Below, one piece after another: positions 22,720 through 33,059 of a DNA stretch of 64,000 nucleotides (position 1 is the first letter of the stretch; every line of letters begins with the position of its first letter). The notes below the pieces were generated by a model that was not told the origin of the DNA, searched no databases, and worked only from the letters and a program-made list of their open reading frames with translations. The translations under genes were made by a program, and so were the position numbers. The stretch is from Deroplatys truncata (lineage: Eukaryota > Arthropoda > Insecta > Mantodea > Mantidae), in assembly GCA_030765065.1 (NCBI GenBank), contig CM060980.1, positions 56,776,364 to 56,840,363 on the forward strand, written 5' to 3'.

Positions 22720-23296
22720 GGTAGCCCTCCCGTATATAGTAATGAACGTTTTACATAAAGAAAAATACTTTCGAAATCGAGGACGAGCACATCCACAATA
22801 ACCCAGAATGAAACAATAACAATAACCCATCCTTTTAGGCGACGTCACTTATATAGGAGAAACTGACGTCATTTTGAGTAAAAATCCCCTGAAACAATCG
22901 GCAAAACTTCGCTTAATCAATGTCGTAAACATCTGAAAACGCTGCGAAAGTAATGTAGGGATTTAGCTTCACAGATCATACGGCTCTGTGGTAGCAACTA
23001 TTTCACTCTTCTACTTATAAAAAACATCCCTCAACTGAATTAGGGCCCTCTAACCAGGGCTATATTGGTAACGGAAGCACAGTTCCCATAATGCCATGGG
23101 TGGGATGTGTGTGTATATCTTTGGTTATAATGAAGAGAGGTGTAAATAAATTGTGATAAACGCTTTAATATTATGTTATATGCAGTATCAACTTCTGTTA
23201 TGAAGGATATTAAAATATATATATATATCATAAAATAATTATGGATATGCGTGTGTGTTATGTGCATAGTGAGTCCGAGTGATTCTCACATATGGG
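22720..23296. other. Gene-free stretch up to the BEL insertion
   Basis: Nothing recognised except a short (TA)n run near 23,216-23,227 and TG-rich sequence just before the LTR. Confidence 0.4.
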
Positions 23297-23480
23297 TGTG
23301 TAGTGATGAGATCTGGTTCTCTTACATGAATGAAGTCGACCCAGTTAGGGTCAACACAGTGCTTGTTCATTTCCAACTGACTAAGAACATTTATAACAAA
23401 TATAACATCTAACCACTCTAGGAAACAAGGATAAACACTTGAAGATGTAAGAACTATCTTCTCTGGACCAGGACTCTACA
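23297..23480 (-). repeat. BEL element 3' LTR (184 bp)
   Basis: Begins tgtgtagtgatgagatctgg and ends ggaccaggactctaca on the plus strand, giving the TG...CA ends expected of LTRs. It aligns along its length to the other LTR, with differences and short indels (for example an extra block near 23,345). Confidence 0.9.
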
Positions 23481-23866
23481 TCCTCCACGCCCTGGTCAAC
23501 TTCTGATGGGATGACCATTTGTACAGATCGGGTTATCTGTTTTCCATGTGATGTACGGAGGAACACTGTTCTGATCTGGGCTGTAGTCCTTCTATGACTG
23601 TTATCTTCCATATGTGAGTGAGCGTACAACTTCTTGTAGCAGAGCTAAGTCCTGAACTCGGAATGTTGCAGATCTGCCATTTGGTTGACGAACGTGATGA
23701 AAACTTCCCAGCTGGAACAAATATTTTTGCTCCATCGTTTCCAATAGTCCCCTATTGCTTGTTCGTGAAGTCTATACTGTCTTTTTAGATTTTTCATAAT
23801 GAGTAGTTCTGGCCCTGTTGCAGCTGTCGTTGGCCTCTTTCTGTGATGAGAATGTGCTGGTATCAT
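23381..23866 (-). pseudogene. BEL integrase C-terminal region (DUF5641-like)
   Basis: Two overlapping frames encode YRLHEQAIGDYWKRWSKN and, downstream, TRSVQMVIPSEVDQGVEDVE. These match the conserved C-terminal module of BEL/Pao polyproteins that follows the integrase core. A frameshift separates them near 23,630-23,650. The reading frame runs into the LTR, as is usual for the family. Confidence 0.8.
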
Positions 23867-23879
23867 AGCGCCAATTCAG

Positions 23880-24300
23880 TCATCTGGGATTAGAGGGTGA
23901 GAGTTTAATGCTGGCTGCGATGTTCACCAATGTTGTGTTCAACATTTCTTCGTCAACTTGTCTGCATCCTAAAACTTCCCGATACAACATTTGGTGGTGC
24001 CAACAATTCGCTCCACCATCCTCCCCACAAAGCCGCCCGTTGTCGGAATAGACAGTATGTGGAACACCTCTGCGACTGAAGAACCTTTCGAATGCCATTA
24101 GGAATTTCTCTATGGACATATACATAGACAGGGAGTTCAAGGTGTACTGCTCTTGTAGTGGCACACGTAAGTGTAACATGTATGCTTTGCGAACGGTGTG
24201 ACATTATCGTTCAAACAATGGACCAGCGAAATTCATTCCGGTCACTCGTGGAGCACTGTACACGATCAGCAGGCAATGAAGCTTAATTTACTTGTCCTGG
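23880..24300 (-). pseudogene. BEL integrase core, broken
   Basis: Segments of the integrase catalytic core are read across frames: LPADRV, a FAGPLFE block, CATTRAVHLEL, then FERFFSRRGVPHTVYSDNG with the second catalytic Asp near 24,043. In BEL elements the first catalytic Asp lies just before FAGP; here that codon reads Asn (MNFAGP, near 24,240). The third acidic residue lies in a decayed stretch. At least three frame changes occur. Confidence 0.8.
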
Positions 24301-24309
24301 AGGATTATG

Positions 24310-24915
24310 TGCTATTTTGCATGGGAGGCAAGAATTCAAAACCTTCCTGATGGCTTGCCGTGCTCGAAAAATCCAAAACTGGGTTTACTATTGCAAGAGA
24401 AGAATGAGGAATTTTAGTGGTGTAAGTTAATGTGTGTTTGGCAAATCAGTATTTGGGTGAAATTATTTGGTGTTTCTCTTCGAAAGAATTTGCTGTAAAG
24501 TGGAATCAACTTTCAAGCCTAATAAGATTGCAGTGTAAAAAAAGGTCGTAATGATGCAATCTTCGACTGTTTTGGGAGTTTAGAAGTAGTGTGTAAGGCA
24601 TGATAGGTATTCTCTTGGGAAGCTCTCCTGCTGTGCAATAAAAATTACATAGTGTAAGTTGGTTTTAATTCCATGGTTGTCAAGTCTCAGTCTGTTTTGT
24701 TCTAGAGCGTAGGTTATTCATGAAACGCAAGATCCATCCCATAATGCGAAGTAATTTCCTGCAGGAGCTATATCGTGTGAATTCCAATACAGGTTTATGG
24801 GTGTTGACAAAGAGTACGTGATGTGACTTCTTTGCTATGCAGCACTAATATCGGTTGGCCAAAGTGTTGAAGAATGTCTCAACTAGGTGGGACAGAGCCA
24901 TCGTGTTGTCTTTAA
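24310..24915 (-). pseudogene. BEL region between RNase H and integrase, badly decayed
   Basis: No open frame of useful length remains. By position it should encode the end of RNase H and the zinc-binding N-terminal part of integrase. Short blocks such as CHAKYHIILQDK-like residues near 24,300 hint at this, but I do not rely on them. Confidence 0.45.
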
Positions 24916-24917
24916 AC

Positions 24918-25502
24918 TCAAATCATTTGCTCAAAATCCGCGTGACAAGCAATCAGCAGGGTTGGACACTGACACCATTGTGCGGGTGAGGTGCAGTCTG
25001 TGATATCTGTTACACGATTGAAGATAAAAGTTTTCCAGTGATATGGGTCATGCTTACATGACATGTGGGTCATGCTTAGGGACATGTAACCTAATGTGAT
25101 AGTCGAATCAGTCCACAATACATTAGTTGTATTTAAGTTATTTGCTTGGCAGAAGTAGCGAAGTAGTCTAGTTCCCAATGATGCTGTAAGTAGTTCGAGG
25201 TGCGGGAGCAATATTCTCTTTATAGCAGCCAGTCTTGATATGCTGCATACTAGCTGGACTGTAGTATTGTCATCAATTTCTGAACGGAGGTAGATAGCAG
25301 CTCCATACTCTCGTTCTGAAGCATCACAAAATACATGAACACTATTATGATGTGTGTCTGAATTAAAGCCTATCCAACGTGGTATTGGAATGCCTGAAAT
25401 ATACTTAAGATTAGGGCACCACAGTAACCCCCTTTTAGCGATATCTGGAGGCAGTGTTTCATGCCAAACATTGCCTCTAGTCCATGATTCCTGAAATAGC
25501 AT
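24918..25502 (-). pseudogene. BEL RNase H region
   Basis: The frame encodes ESWTRGNVWHETLPPDIA, ISGIPIPRWIGF, then VHVFCDASEREYGAAIYLR (first RNase H Asp in CDAS), HLELLTASLGTRLL (the Glu in the LEL block) and VLWTDSTITLGYM (second Asp). This is the Pao-type connection plus RNase H order. It is the longest intact frame in the element (194 codons). Confidence 0.9.
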
Positions 25503-25559
25503 TTTTCAAATTATTGTTACAGGATAAATCAATCTTAAAGGACCATGTATCCTTGATAT

Positions 25560-26350
25560 GAGCTTTAGTTTATAGTTCTTGGTACGAGATTGTTTCTGCC
25601 AAAAATAAATAAATAAAAACTTTACCAGTGTTAACAGAAAAAGTATCTTGTACATCGTTGCACGTGACCAGATTTGGATATCTCCACTTTCCCTGAAATG
25701 CTGGAGAATTGGTCACCCATTTTGACATTGATAGGCTGATGGTGTTCATGATTGAAGTAAGCTGATAACAAAGACTGCTGACTGTGGTTTCATCGTTGGT
25801 AGATGTTGCAAAATCGTCCATGTAGAAATTGCGGTCATTATTAGCAGCTGTTAGTGGGAAGTCATCCCTATACATTGTTGCAAGTTCCCGTAGTGTTGTA
25901 GAAAGAAGGAATGGACTACATCTAAGGCCAAAGGAAAGTCTAGTGAAACGATTAGTGATTATATCATCAGTGACATGGTAATGGCCATTGTCATCCAAAA
26001 CCACGCAAAACCAGTAAAATGGTTAAGTCTCTGTCTTCTGGATCAAGATTAAGTTGCAAGAATGCTTGATTAATGCCACCTAATATGGCATACAGATAGA
26101 ATCTGAATCGCATGAATGCTCGTACACTTAACACATCTGGAAGTAGATTAGGACCGATTTCTATAGAACGTCTTTTAGCGATAAAGCACCCTCTTCGTGA
26201 GTGAAGCGTCGAAGACTATTCTCCACTTTCTGAAACCTTTTTTCTCTTTATAACTGCATAGTGTGGTAGATAGAAGGTTATGTGGTTGATTTTCAGAAAT
26301 TAGAGCCTCCACCTGTTCTTCAACGATATATTTAAGCATTTTCTTTTTGT
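25560..26350 (-). pseudogene. BEL reverse transcriptase
   Basis: The 26,004-25,570 frame encodes RFTRLSFGLRCSPFLLSTTL and NFYMDDFATS, with the catalytic YMDD box near 25,810-25,826. Just upstream and out of frame, the minus strand gives QAFLQLNLDPEDRDL, the conserved block containing the first palm motif, near 26,070-26,010. Stops and frame changes are present around 26,000 and beyond 26,160. A short AAATAAATAAAT-like run near 25,600-25,614 interrupts the end. Confidence 0.9.
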
Positions 26351-26469
26351 AACTTCTAGCGTAGATTTGTTTTCTTCCAATATTCCAATCAAGGTTTGAA
26401 ACCTTGTCTCGGCAACCTTGCGATTATCTGAAAGAAAGTGCTTGTCCGTTTTTTGGAGTGAGATAAACT

Positions 26470-27240
26470 CTTTTTCAATGTTCTACACGATGAGAACAGT
26501 GAAATGGTTGGAGAATATCAGAATCGTTAGTACTTATTGTTTTCAATTGTAATTCTGCGTGTAATTCCAAGTGTCTTGAGATTACAGAACTTGCGAAATT
26601 GCTCATTAAGAGCTTGACGCAGTGTGAGCTCACGTTATTCGCAACCGTGATTCCGAATCTGTTTTGGCTAAGAACCCATCCAAACAGCGTAGGAATGAGT
26701 ACCAAAGATGGTGATATGCGAAGAGGTTGAGTATCTTTAATTAGTTTCCAATAATGATCACCCAAATAAATAGCTTTATTGGTAGGTCAAGTGATTCGTC
26801 TTTAGGATCAGCCAGTTTTAGTTTCTGAAGACATGCAAGAGTAGCCACATCTTGTGGAATTGTGGGATTTCCTGAGTATGCGTTGTTAGTTTCGAAAGCT
26901 GTGGTGTCTATTGTTAACTTAGTACTTGCATCTGGAAACTGACCAGGTGCCTTTACTGTGTAGCAGTAGTTTTAGACTGAAATGCAGATATCTCTTTCGG
27001 ATATAGTAGTCAATTTAAGTGTGTCTACAAGTGATGCGCTGATGAAATTGATTGCCTACATAGAGTATATAGCGTGTTTGTTTACTAAGGTCAGTAGGTC
27101 CGATTAATCTAATGCGTGCTGTTTGTAAGTGGGTATAGGCAATGGGTTGTGTATTAGACGCGTTTACTGCTGTAGGAGTAATGTCCATCGTGCTACAGAT
27201 GGAGCAATGATACGACGTTTTACGTTTTGGGCACAAAGTT
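26470..27240 (-). pseudogene. BEL aspartic protease region
   Basis: From 27,236 the frame encodes TARIRLIGPTDLSKQTRYIL, the lead-in to the retroviral-type protease. The expected catalytic D(S/G)G triad position reads YVGNQ instead, so the active site is lost. The downstream end of the domain is recognisable as GDHYWKLIKD and VLIPTLFGWVLSQ (26,765-26,650). A frame change lies between. Confidence 0.8.
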
Positions 27241-27254
27241 TTGTCTCGTTTAGT

Positions 27255-27296
27255 GCAAGTTTTTGCCGAATGGCCTCTGTTTAAACAAAGAAAACA
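27255..27296 (-). pseudogene. BEL zinc knuckle (CX2CX4HX4C)
   Basis: Read on the minus strand this gives CFLCLNRGHSAKTC, an exact CX2CX4HX4C nucleocapsid-type knuckle between the gag region and the protease. It is in a different frame from the gag segment upstream (27,583-27,281), showing a frameshift. Confidence 0.85.
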
Positions 27297-27299
27297 AAG

Positions 27300-28467
27300 C
27301 GATGATTGGTTAAGCTTCCCAATGTGCTCATTGACATTAACAATGCTTTTGAAGTCTTGAGCTCAGTGTCTGTATTGCTCATACAATACACAAAATGGTG
27401 TCGGTTTTTCTTCTGTTGATTTAACGGATTTCTTGGGATTTGTGTGGACATAAACGCTGCTGTTGTTGGAAGGAGCGATGAGAATTGGCATAATAATTTC
27501 GATTTTTTTGTTATGAGTGCTCCTTCAATTTCGTGCTGCAAAAATTGCATAAGTTTGGTTATGTTGCCTTCTGAAGTGCCCACTCTTCTCGTATGTATGA
27601 TTCCTCTTTTACAAAGGTCGGCAGGAAAATCTCGCAGTACTTTAGTTGCCAGTATGTGGTCGTAATTGTTGATATCTTCACCCAGAGGTTTGGGAGCTTG
27701 TAATCGGCGATTACATTCAACATAGGTGTAATTTAAAGATTCGCGATTAAACGACTGAATGAGTTGAATGTGTTCTAGATGATGCTGTTTTTGTCCCCAT
27801 ACTTTGCGTTAAGGATCCTCTTGGTTTCTTCACGTGTATCAGCTGTGATAGTTATGTCGTGAATGAGATGTTTTGGTTCTCCTTCCAGGTAACTCTCAAA
27901 ACACGTGCTTGTTAATTAGGAGTACAGTTCTGATATATGGAAGATGTGAATTGTTCCCAAAATCTTGACCACTCCTCTATGTTACCTCTAAATGGTTCTA
28001 ACTTGATGACTGGTAGCTTTACGGTTTGTGTAAGAGTTGGTATCGTTACAGGAGCTGACTGTGTAGTACTCATATTAAACATTGTGTTTGCTAAACTGGC
28101 ATCAATGCGACAAGATGCGTGTTCTGCTGCGTTCACACATTCCTCACATTTGGAAATGTCTGTTTCGAATGATCCGAAGCAAATCTTGAACTGAAACGTC
28201 CAAGGTCAGAAGTTTATCTAAAGTGTCCTGTAGTCGGCCACAATAATGACACAAGTCTTCTAAAGATGTATCCTCTGTAGAACTGTTTGTTTTGCTTATA
28301 AAACGCGTAGCGTTTGCTCTCTCCTTTGTACGCTTTCGTTTCAAGATATGAAGTTTGTCTGGTAGTGTATCTGTTATATTAGATTGAATGAAAATGGATT
28401 CGTGTGTTAACAACAAACGCTGATGGAATAAATATAAAACTAACCTGCAGATGGCCCAACAAAGCAA
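27300..28467 (-). pseudogene. BEL gag region
   Basis: The 28,467-28,144 frame has HILKRKRTKERANATRFI and an acidic, leucine-rich helix (LEDLCHYCGRLQDTLDKLL) typical of BEL gag N-termini. The 28,136-27,912 frame contains LPVIKLEPFRGNIEEWSRFW, the DUF1759 signature of Pao gag. The remainder (27,583-27,281) carries a low-similarity DUF1759/1758 linker. Three frames are needed to read through. Confidence 0.85.
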
Positions 28468-28773
28468 TACTTTTCTTTAACTGTATTTGCCTCGATGGCA
28501 TTTTGAATGTCCAAGTTGCGCATGAGAATGAACAGCTCGGCGTTAGCAGTAATTAGTAATACTAAAAGGCGTGTAGGTTACAATTTATAGGTTTCTACTT
28601 GTAGCTTTTAATCAAAATTTTAGCGTTACTATGGTAGCTGTGCTGGTTTTGTGAAGCAAGACGTGACGTTTCACTTACGATTTTCAAAGAATTTGAATAT
28701 CTCTGCGTGTTAATTATCGTCGAGATCTTCTTCGAGTGGAGTTGATGCTATTATGGAGTATTCCGCACCAAGA

Positions 28774-28948
28774 TGTGTAATGATGAGACCTGGTTCTCTT
28801 ACATAAATACAATCAACACAGTCAAGGTCAACATTTTATTTCCAACTACTAAGAACATTTATAACAGATATTCATTGAACCAGTGTAGGAAACAAGGATA
28901 AACACTTGAAGGTCGCGAGAACTGTCATCTCTAGCTCAGCACTCTAGA
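28774..28948 (-). repeat. BEL element 5' LTR (175 bp)
   Basis: Begins tgtgtaatgatgagacctgg and ends cagcactctaga; the last dinucleotide is ga instead of ca, a likely point change. It shares ttctcttacat, aggtcaaca-like, aagaacatttataaca and aaacaaggataaacacttga with the 3' LTR. Confidence 0.9.
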
Positions 28949-29246
28949 GTGGGAGTATTGCCAAAATCTTCGTATTTCATCATATTTTGTAGATTTGCAG
29001 TTTTTCGCTTTTAAATAATTTCCATTAGCAATGAACCGGGTATTCCGGATATTCTATTCCGGTAGTTTTCTATGAAACACATTTAGAAAAACAAATCCTT
29101 CCAAAAACTCGGGAAATGCAGCATTCCCTCTGTGATGGCACATACGAAATTAAATGCCCTCTGTTCTTGAAGAGATTTTATTTTTGTAAATCGGCGCTTT
29201 TAGTGGTATATTTTAATTGGTATTAAGAACTAGAAAGCAACTAGTA

Positions 29247-29629
29247 GACTAAATTAGATAATGAATTTTTGTTGGAGTTTTGTCGACCTTCTACATGTCG
29301 GCCTCCTAATACTTATTGTAAAATAAATTTGAGTGTTAGTTATGGACGCTTTCTGACTACTGTGGGCGTGAAGCTCTATATTGGGCTGAAAGCCAGGAAA
29401 GTTTGCTCAAAGGCCTCCTTATTAGGCTTGAGCTTCTTTTACGTGCCATAAATCTACGACACGGGACCACCGACTTTACTTCCCTTCCGAAGGAAGCCAT
29501 GCTAAGGATTTTTCGCCAGAAAAAATTCATCGTCCTCCGGCGGGTTTGAACCCGCGACCTGGAGAACTAGAGACTAGCATGCTACCACTACATCACGGAG
29601 GACGACTGTATATTTATTGTGCAACCCCG
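29247..29629. mobile_element. Composite insert flanked by 12-bp duplication
   Basis: The sequence aagcaactagta occurs at 29,235-29,246 and 29,630-29,641, and Rep-E runs on in register on both sides. The insert contains a SINE-V copy (29,322-29,607) plus about 75 bp of other sequence on its left. The left piece could be DNA copied together with the SINE (3' transduction) or an older insertion hit by the SINE later. Confidence 0.6.
29322..29607 (-). mobile_element. SINE-V copy
   Basis: On the minus strand: gtcctccgtgatgtagtgg, B-box gggttcaaacccg, then the standard body and ggaagggaagtaaag block, ending cgtccataac. A 10-bp near-duplication (tacttattgt at 29,312-29,321, tatttattgt at 29,611-29,620) borders it. 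Confidence 0.85.
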
Positions 29630-29839
29630 AAGCAACTAGTAACTTATTTTTCTTTTTTCTAAGTTCAAGGGTTTCAGTATGATTGAAATGTATAAACTCA
29701 TGTAATTTCTTGTATTTAATACGATATTTTGTTTTTAAATAAGCACAAATGTACAAATTTGTACAATTTTGTAATTTAATGAAGTGAACCTGTTCCAAAA
29801 CCTTAAAGTATAAGATGTATTTCTGATTACAATCCCGAA

Positions 29840-31430
29840 CACACAGGTAGTATAGGGAGGAGGCACAAGTTTGTGTAATATTAGATTATTAAGCATGTCT
29901 TAGCTTTGTTGCCGGTTTTGAAAATATCACAAAAACACGTATGTTGCAGAGAGAGAAGAACTATGTGGTTGGATGCAATTGGAGCTGCTTGGTGAATAGA
30001 CCATCCCTCTTCATTTATCTGTTCTGGAGCTGTGGCACGCCACTGAACACCTTAACGAGGAAGCACCAGCCATTCAAGGTTGTGGTCTGTAAGGTAATTA
30101 TTATGTACACACCACCGCAACATGTATTTCCAATTAAAAATGGTGTTGGCCACCTGGCGGGTTTGTTGTAGTCCTCACTGAACCGAAAACTTCCTTCCAT
30201 AGATCCTTTCTCTAACCTCCAACCTGCACTTTATATCCTTGCCTTACCTTCTTAATTATTCCCGACATTCAGGCTATTTATTGAAATCCTTACGTTCATA
30301 ACTCTGTAGGCTGAAGGTCATCCTGAAGGTTTAATTCTAAATAACATCTACAAGACAGTACAAGTATCTTATTACCTATAAAAATGTATCTTAAAGCTTC
30401 TAGAAGAGGCTGCATAAGGTCATTAGCAATTGAGGTCTTCAGTGTCCAAAATAAATCTAGCTAAATCTGGCCAAAACAAGTTGAAGGAAGTTAGAGGACT
30501 TTATTGTTTTACATCATATTTTGAGTTTCCAAATATTCCGTGTGCAGACAACGATAAAATTAGGAATACCTACGTTAGTAAAGTGGAGGAGGTGAACTGC
30601 ACCATTTTCACCTACAATTCCCGCTGATTTACGTAGACTGCGTCACTGCAAGAGCATCAACTGTATTACCGATGCGTTTAAAGGCGGGTCTCCATTGTCT
30701 CAACAATCAACACACAACACTCAAAACTAAACATAAACAACTTCAAAAACATGTAATGCGAAACATACTACGCGAAGTGTGAATTCCCATCAACATTACA
30801 TCTCCACTGAATTAATACGTGAGGCAAAGTGTAAAGACGTTTCGTTTGTTAATAGCAATAATCACATGAATTCTGATTATGAATATTTAGCTTTAGTGGC
30901 CATAATGTGTGCTTGGTGGAAGGGACGTAAGAATAAAATAATAAAGTTATGGGTGCACCCTTTTCTAAGCAATAGAAATATTGTGAATAACATCTTACCT
31001 GAACTGAGGGTAGATTCGGCTTCAAGAGTTCTGAAACAGTGTCGGGAGAAGATTTCAATTTGTTGCCGACTATAAAGTTCACCAGCAATTGCAAAACAGG
31101 AGACGAATTCAGTGCAGACATATCAGTTGTGTTGTTGGCATTAGCATTAACCTCTCTCTCTCTCTCTCTCTCTCTCATTCATTCTATCTCCTCAAAAATA
31201 CGGGTAAGCTCACGTAAACACTCCGTTTTCTTGATTTTATTTGCGTAGTGTTTTAGGGATAAGTCTCAAATAATGGGTCTTATATGAATCTCATGAATTA
31301 ACTGTATTGTCTTTTCTTTCGTCCAATCCATTTTTCTCGCTAGTAAGCAATGAATAGTATGCATGGTCCAGTTGTCTTTATCACGTCTGGCCGAAGTTAG
31401 TCAGGTCTGCATGAAGTGAGCCGAATACAT
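29840..31430. other. Gene-free stretch with (CT)n tract
   Basis: A (CT)13-14 run lies at 31,150-31,176. Several 60-109-codon open frames occur but have no recognisable domain and lie on both strands. No repeat family was matched. Confidence 0.5.
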
Positions 31431-31439
31431 ATCATTAAA

Positions 31440-31800
31440 AAGTTTCATTTATTATTATTTTAATTTATTTATTGTTGCTTAACTACAGCGGTTTTATTGC
31501 GACATATAAATTGCAGCAATGTAATTACAGTGAAGATATGAATAATAACAAATTAATTCAACACAATACAACATATATTTCACAAAATAAATCCTTTACA
31601 GTTGTATAGTCACAGAAGGTTATACAATGATGTGGAGTGAAGAAATTTAAGGATGGCTAGGATAGTTTTCGGGTTAATGTATACTATTGGAAGATGAGCT
31701 GTTATATTGCACTGTTTTCCTTTTCTCGTAAGCTGGGCATTCTGTGAAGATCTGCTTGATGGTTAAGGTTTGTTGACAATGTTGAGTCAACATTTTACGC
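31440..31800 (-). pseudogene. Non-LTR retrotransposon 3' end with A-rich tail
   Basis: The minus strand reads HCQQTLTIKQIFTECPAYEK, the zinc-binding-like end of a Jockey/R1-type RNase H polyprotein. After a frame change it continues YINPKTILAILKFLHSTSLY-NLL and a stop (about 31,680-31,620). A ~150-bp 3' UTR follows and ends in cgctgtagttaagcaacaat and an aataaataaat-like tail at 31,470-31,440. It is a heavily 5'-truncated copy. A SINE-V fragment lies directly beside it. Confidence 0.7.
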
Positions 31801-31830
31801 AAGATTGTTGGTCAGTAAGTTTTTTTTTAT

Positions 31831-32017
31831 TTATTTATGGACGCCCATTAACTGCTGTGGTTCTTAGCGTCTCATTCTATATTGAGCGTCAAAGACCAGA
31901 AATTTTGATCAGAGGCCTCTATCAGGCTTGAGATTCTTTTACGTGGCGTAAATCTACGACACGGGACCACCCGCTTTACTTCCCTTCCAAAGGAAGCCAT
32001 ACTAAGGATTTTTACGT
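31831..32017 (-). mobile_element. SINE-V, 5'-truncated copy without tRNA head
   Basis: Contains the body and tail (minus strand: cgtaaaaatccttagtatgg, ggaagggaagtaaagcgg, gtcgtagatttacgcc, gcgtccataaataaa) but stops before the tRNA-like part, so it lacks a promoter. 5' truncation is typical of reverse-transcribed insertion. Confidence 0.8.
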
Positions 32018-32149
32018 CACTGCTAGTCAGTGAAGACATTCGTTTACCGCGGACATGAGTTCAACATGTTTTCTTGATTCTTGAAGCCATGGAGACTCGC
32101 CTAAAGATATGCCAAAGAGCTGAAGCTGTGCTTAGCCACGTTAACGTAT

Positions 32150-33059
32150 TTTCTCTCCTACATAGTAAGTAGGGAAAGTATTGCATTCCGCCAAAAATTC
32201 GATACCGTTATCTCACCGGAAATACATGTTTTGAGACTCCCATGAATAAAAACTTTTTTAATAGAAAGGTCCGTGCATGAATGTGTCTCTGTGAACAGCA
32301 TAACTCAAAAACGGAAAGTCGGTTGAATACTAATCTTGGTATACCAATCTCAGCCTCTTCCGTTGCGATACGAAGATTTTCAAGAAAATCTCCTCCCCCG
32401 TCTCAAACTATCCTTCACATGTAAAAATGTCTGTTCTTTTTTATTTTATCACCTGTTAAAGATATTTGGATGACAAATGAAATATATATCTTGAATTTTC
32501 TGTGAATAGCCTGTGAAGTCCTCTTTATTTTGAACGACTGTTGTATAATTAGAAAACCATAAGGAATAGACAAAGGCTTACTACATAAAAAGATGTAGAG
32601 ATCGTTAAAGCACACGATTTATGTGAAATAAGTTTTTTATTACGTTCACCATTTCCGAGATATTATTTGTTATTGATTTGAATTTTCAAATGTTTATACT
32701 TATTTCAAGTGGTAAGTCGCTATATGTTTTTCCCTGTGGCAATTTCAAAGCTATCATATAGCAAACCACAAGGAGAATATGTCATCTCTATACAATTGAG
32801 ATCTCCTTGTGGTTTAGCGTGAAAAATGCGAATCAGTTGGAGAATTTTAATGCCATAGGACATTTTGCCATGGAAGTTCGGTGGTTGTTCTAACCGACAG
32901 AAACCGGCATATCCGTGGTTCAAATCCCGACAATAGCATTGAATTATTCAGTCATCTGATTCTACCTTTCCAATCTTGCCTAACACACGGCTGGTGCGAA
33001 TAACAATTACTAATAAACGATATAGGGTAGAGAAAGTTATGTGAATGTAACGCATGAGA
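32150..33059 (-). repeat. Rep-A copy with tRNA-like insert
   Basis: Starts ttttctctcctacatagtaa and ends gttatgtgaatgtaacgcat. The body is of the older subfamily (accgttatctcaccggaaat, tgtgaacagcataactc). An insert at about 32,890-33,005 interrupts it. Confidence 0.65.
32890..33005 (+). mobile_element. Short tRNA-like SINE fragment
   Basis: Shows a B-box-like gtggttcaaatcccg followed by cattgaattattcagtc, tctgattctacctttccaat and cttgcctaacacacgg. The latter part matches the hairpin insert at 4,345-4,437. Both insertions lie in Rep-A copies near the same internal position. Confidence 0.5.

Larger units (their letters stand above)
23297..28948 (-). mobile_element. BEL/Pao LTR retrotransposon, decayed but LTR-bounded
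   Basis: A 5.65-kb element on the minus strand with an LTR at each end and internal gag, protease, reverse transcriptase, RNase H and integrase remnants in BEL/Pao order. The flanks differ by one base (atggg at 23,292-23,296 and gtggg at 28,949-28,953), consistent with a 5-bp target duplication. A purine-rich tract (minus strand gggcgtggagga, 23,492-23,481) directly precedes the 3' LTR. After the 5' LTR the minus strand reads tcttggtgcggaatactcc; the tggtgc could start a primer-binding site matching a tRNA-Gly 3' end, but only six bases fit. Many stops and frameshifts make it non-functional. It sits within a Rep-E copy. Confidence 0.93.
28949..29830 (+). repeat. Rep-E copy split by BEL and by a SINE-bearing insert
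   Basis: Continues the Rep-E sequence after the BEL insertion: ccaaaatcttcgtatttcat, aataatttccattagcaatg, attccggatattctattccg, tccctctgtgatgg, gaagagattttattttt, then aagcaactagta. After an insert the repeat resumes at 29,642 with cttatttttcttttttctaa and ends near 29,830. The intact comparison copy is at 36,080-36,665. Confidence 0.65.
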
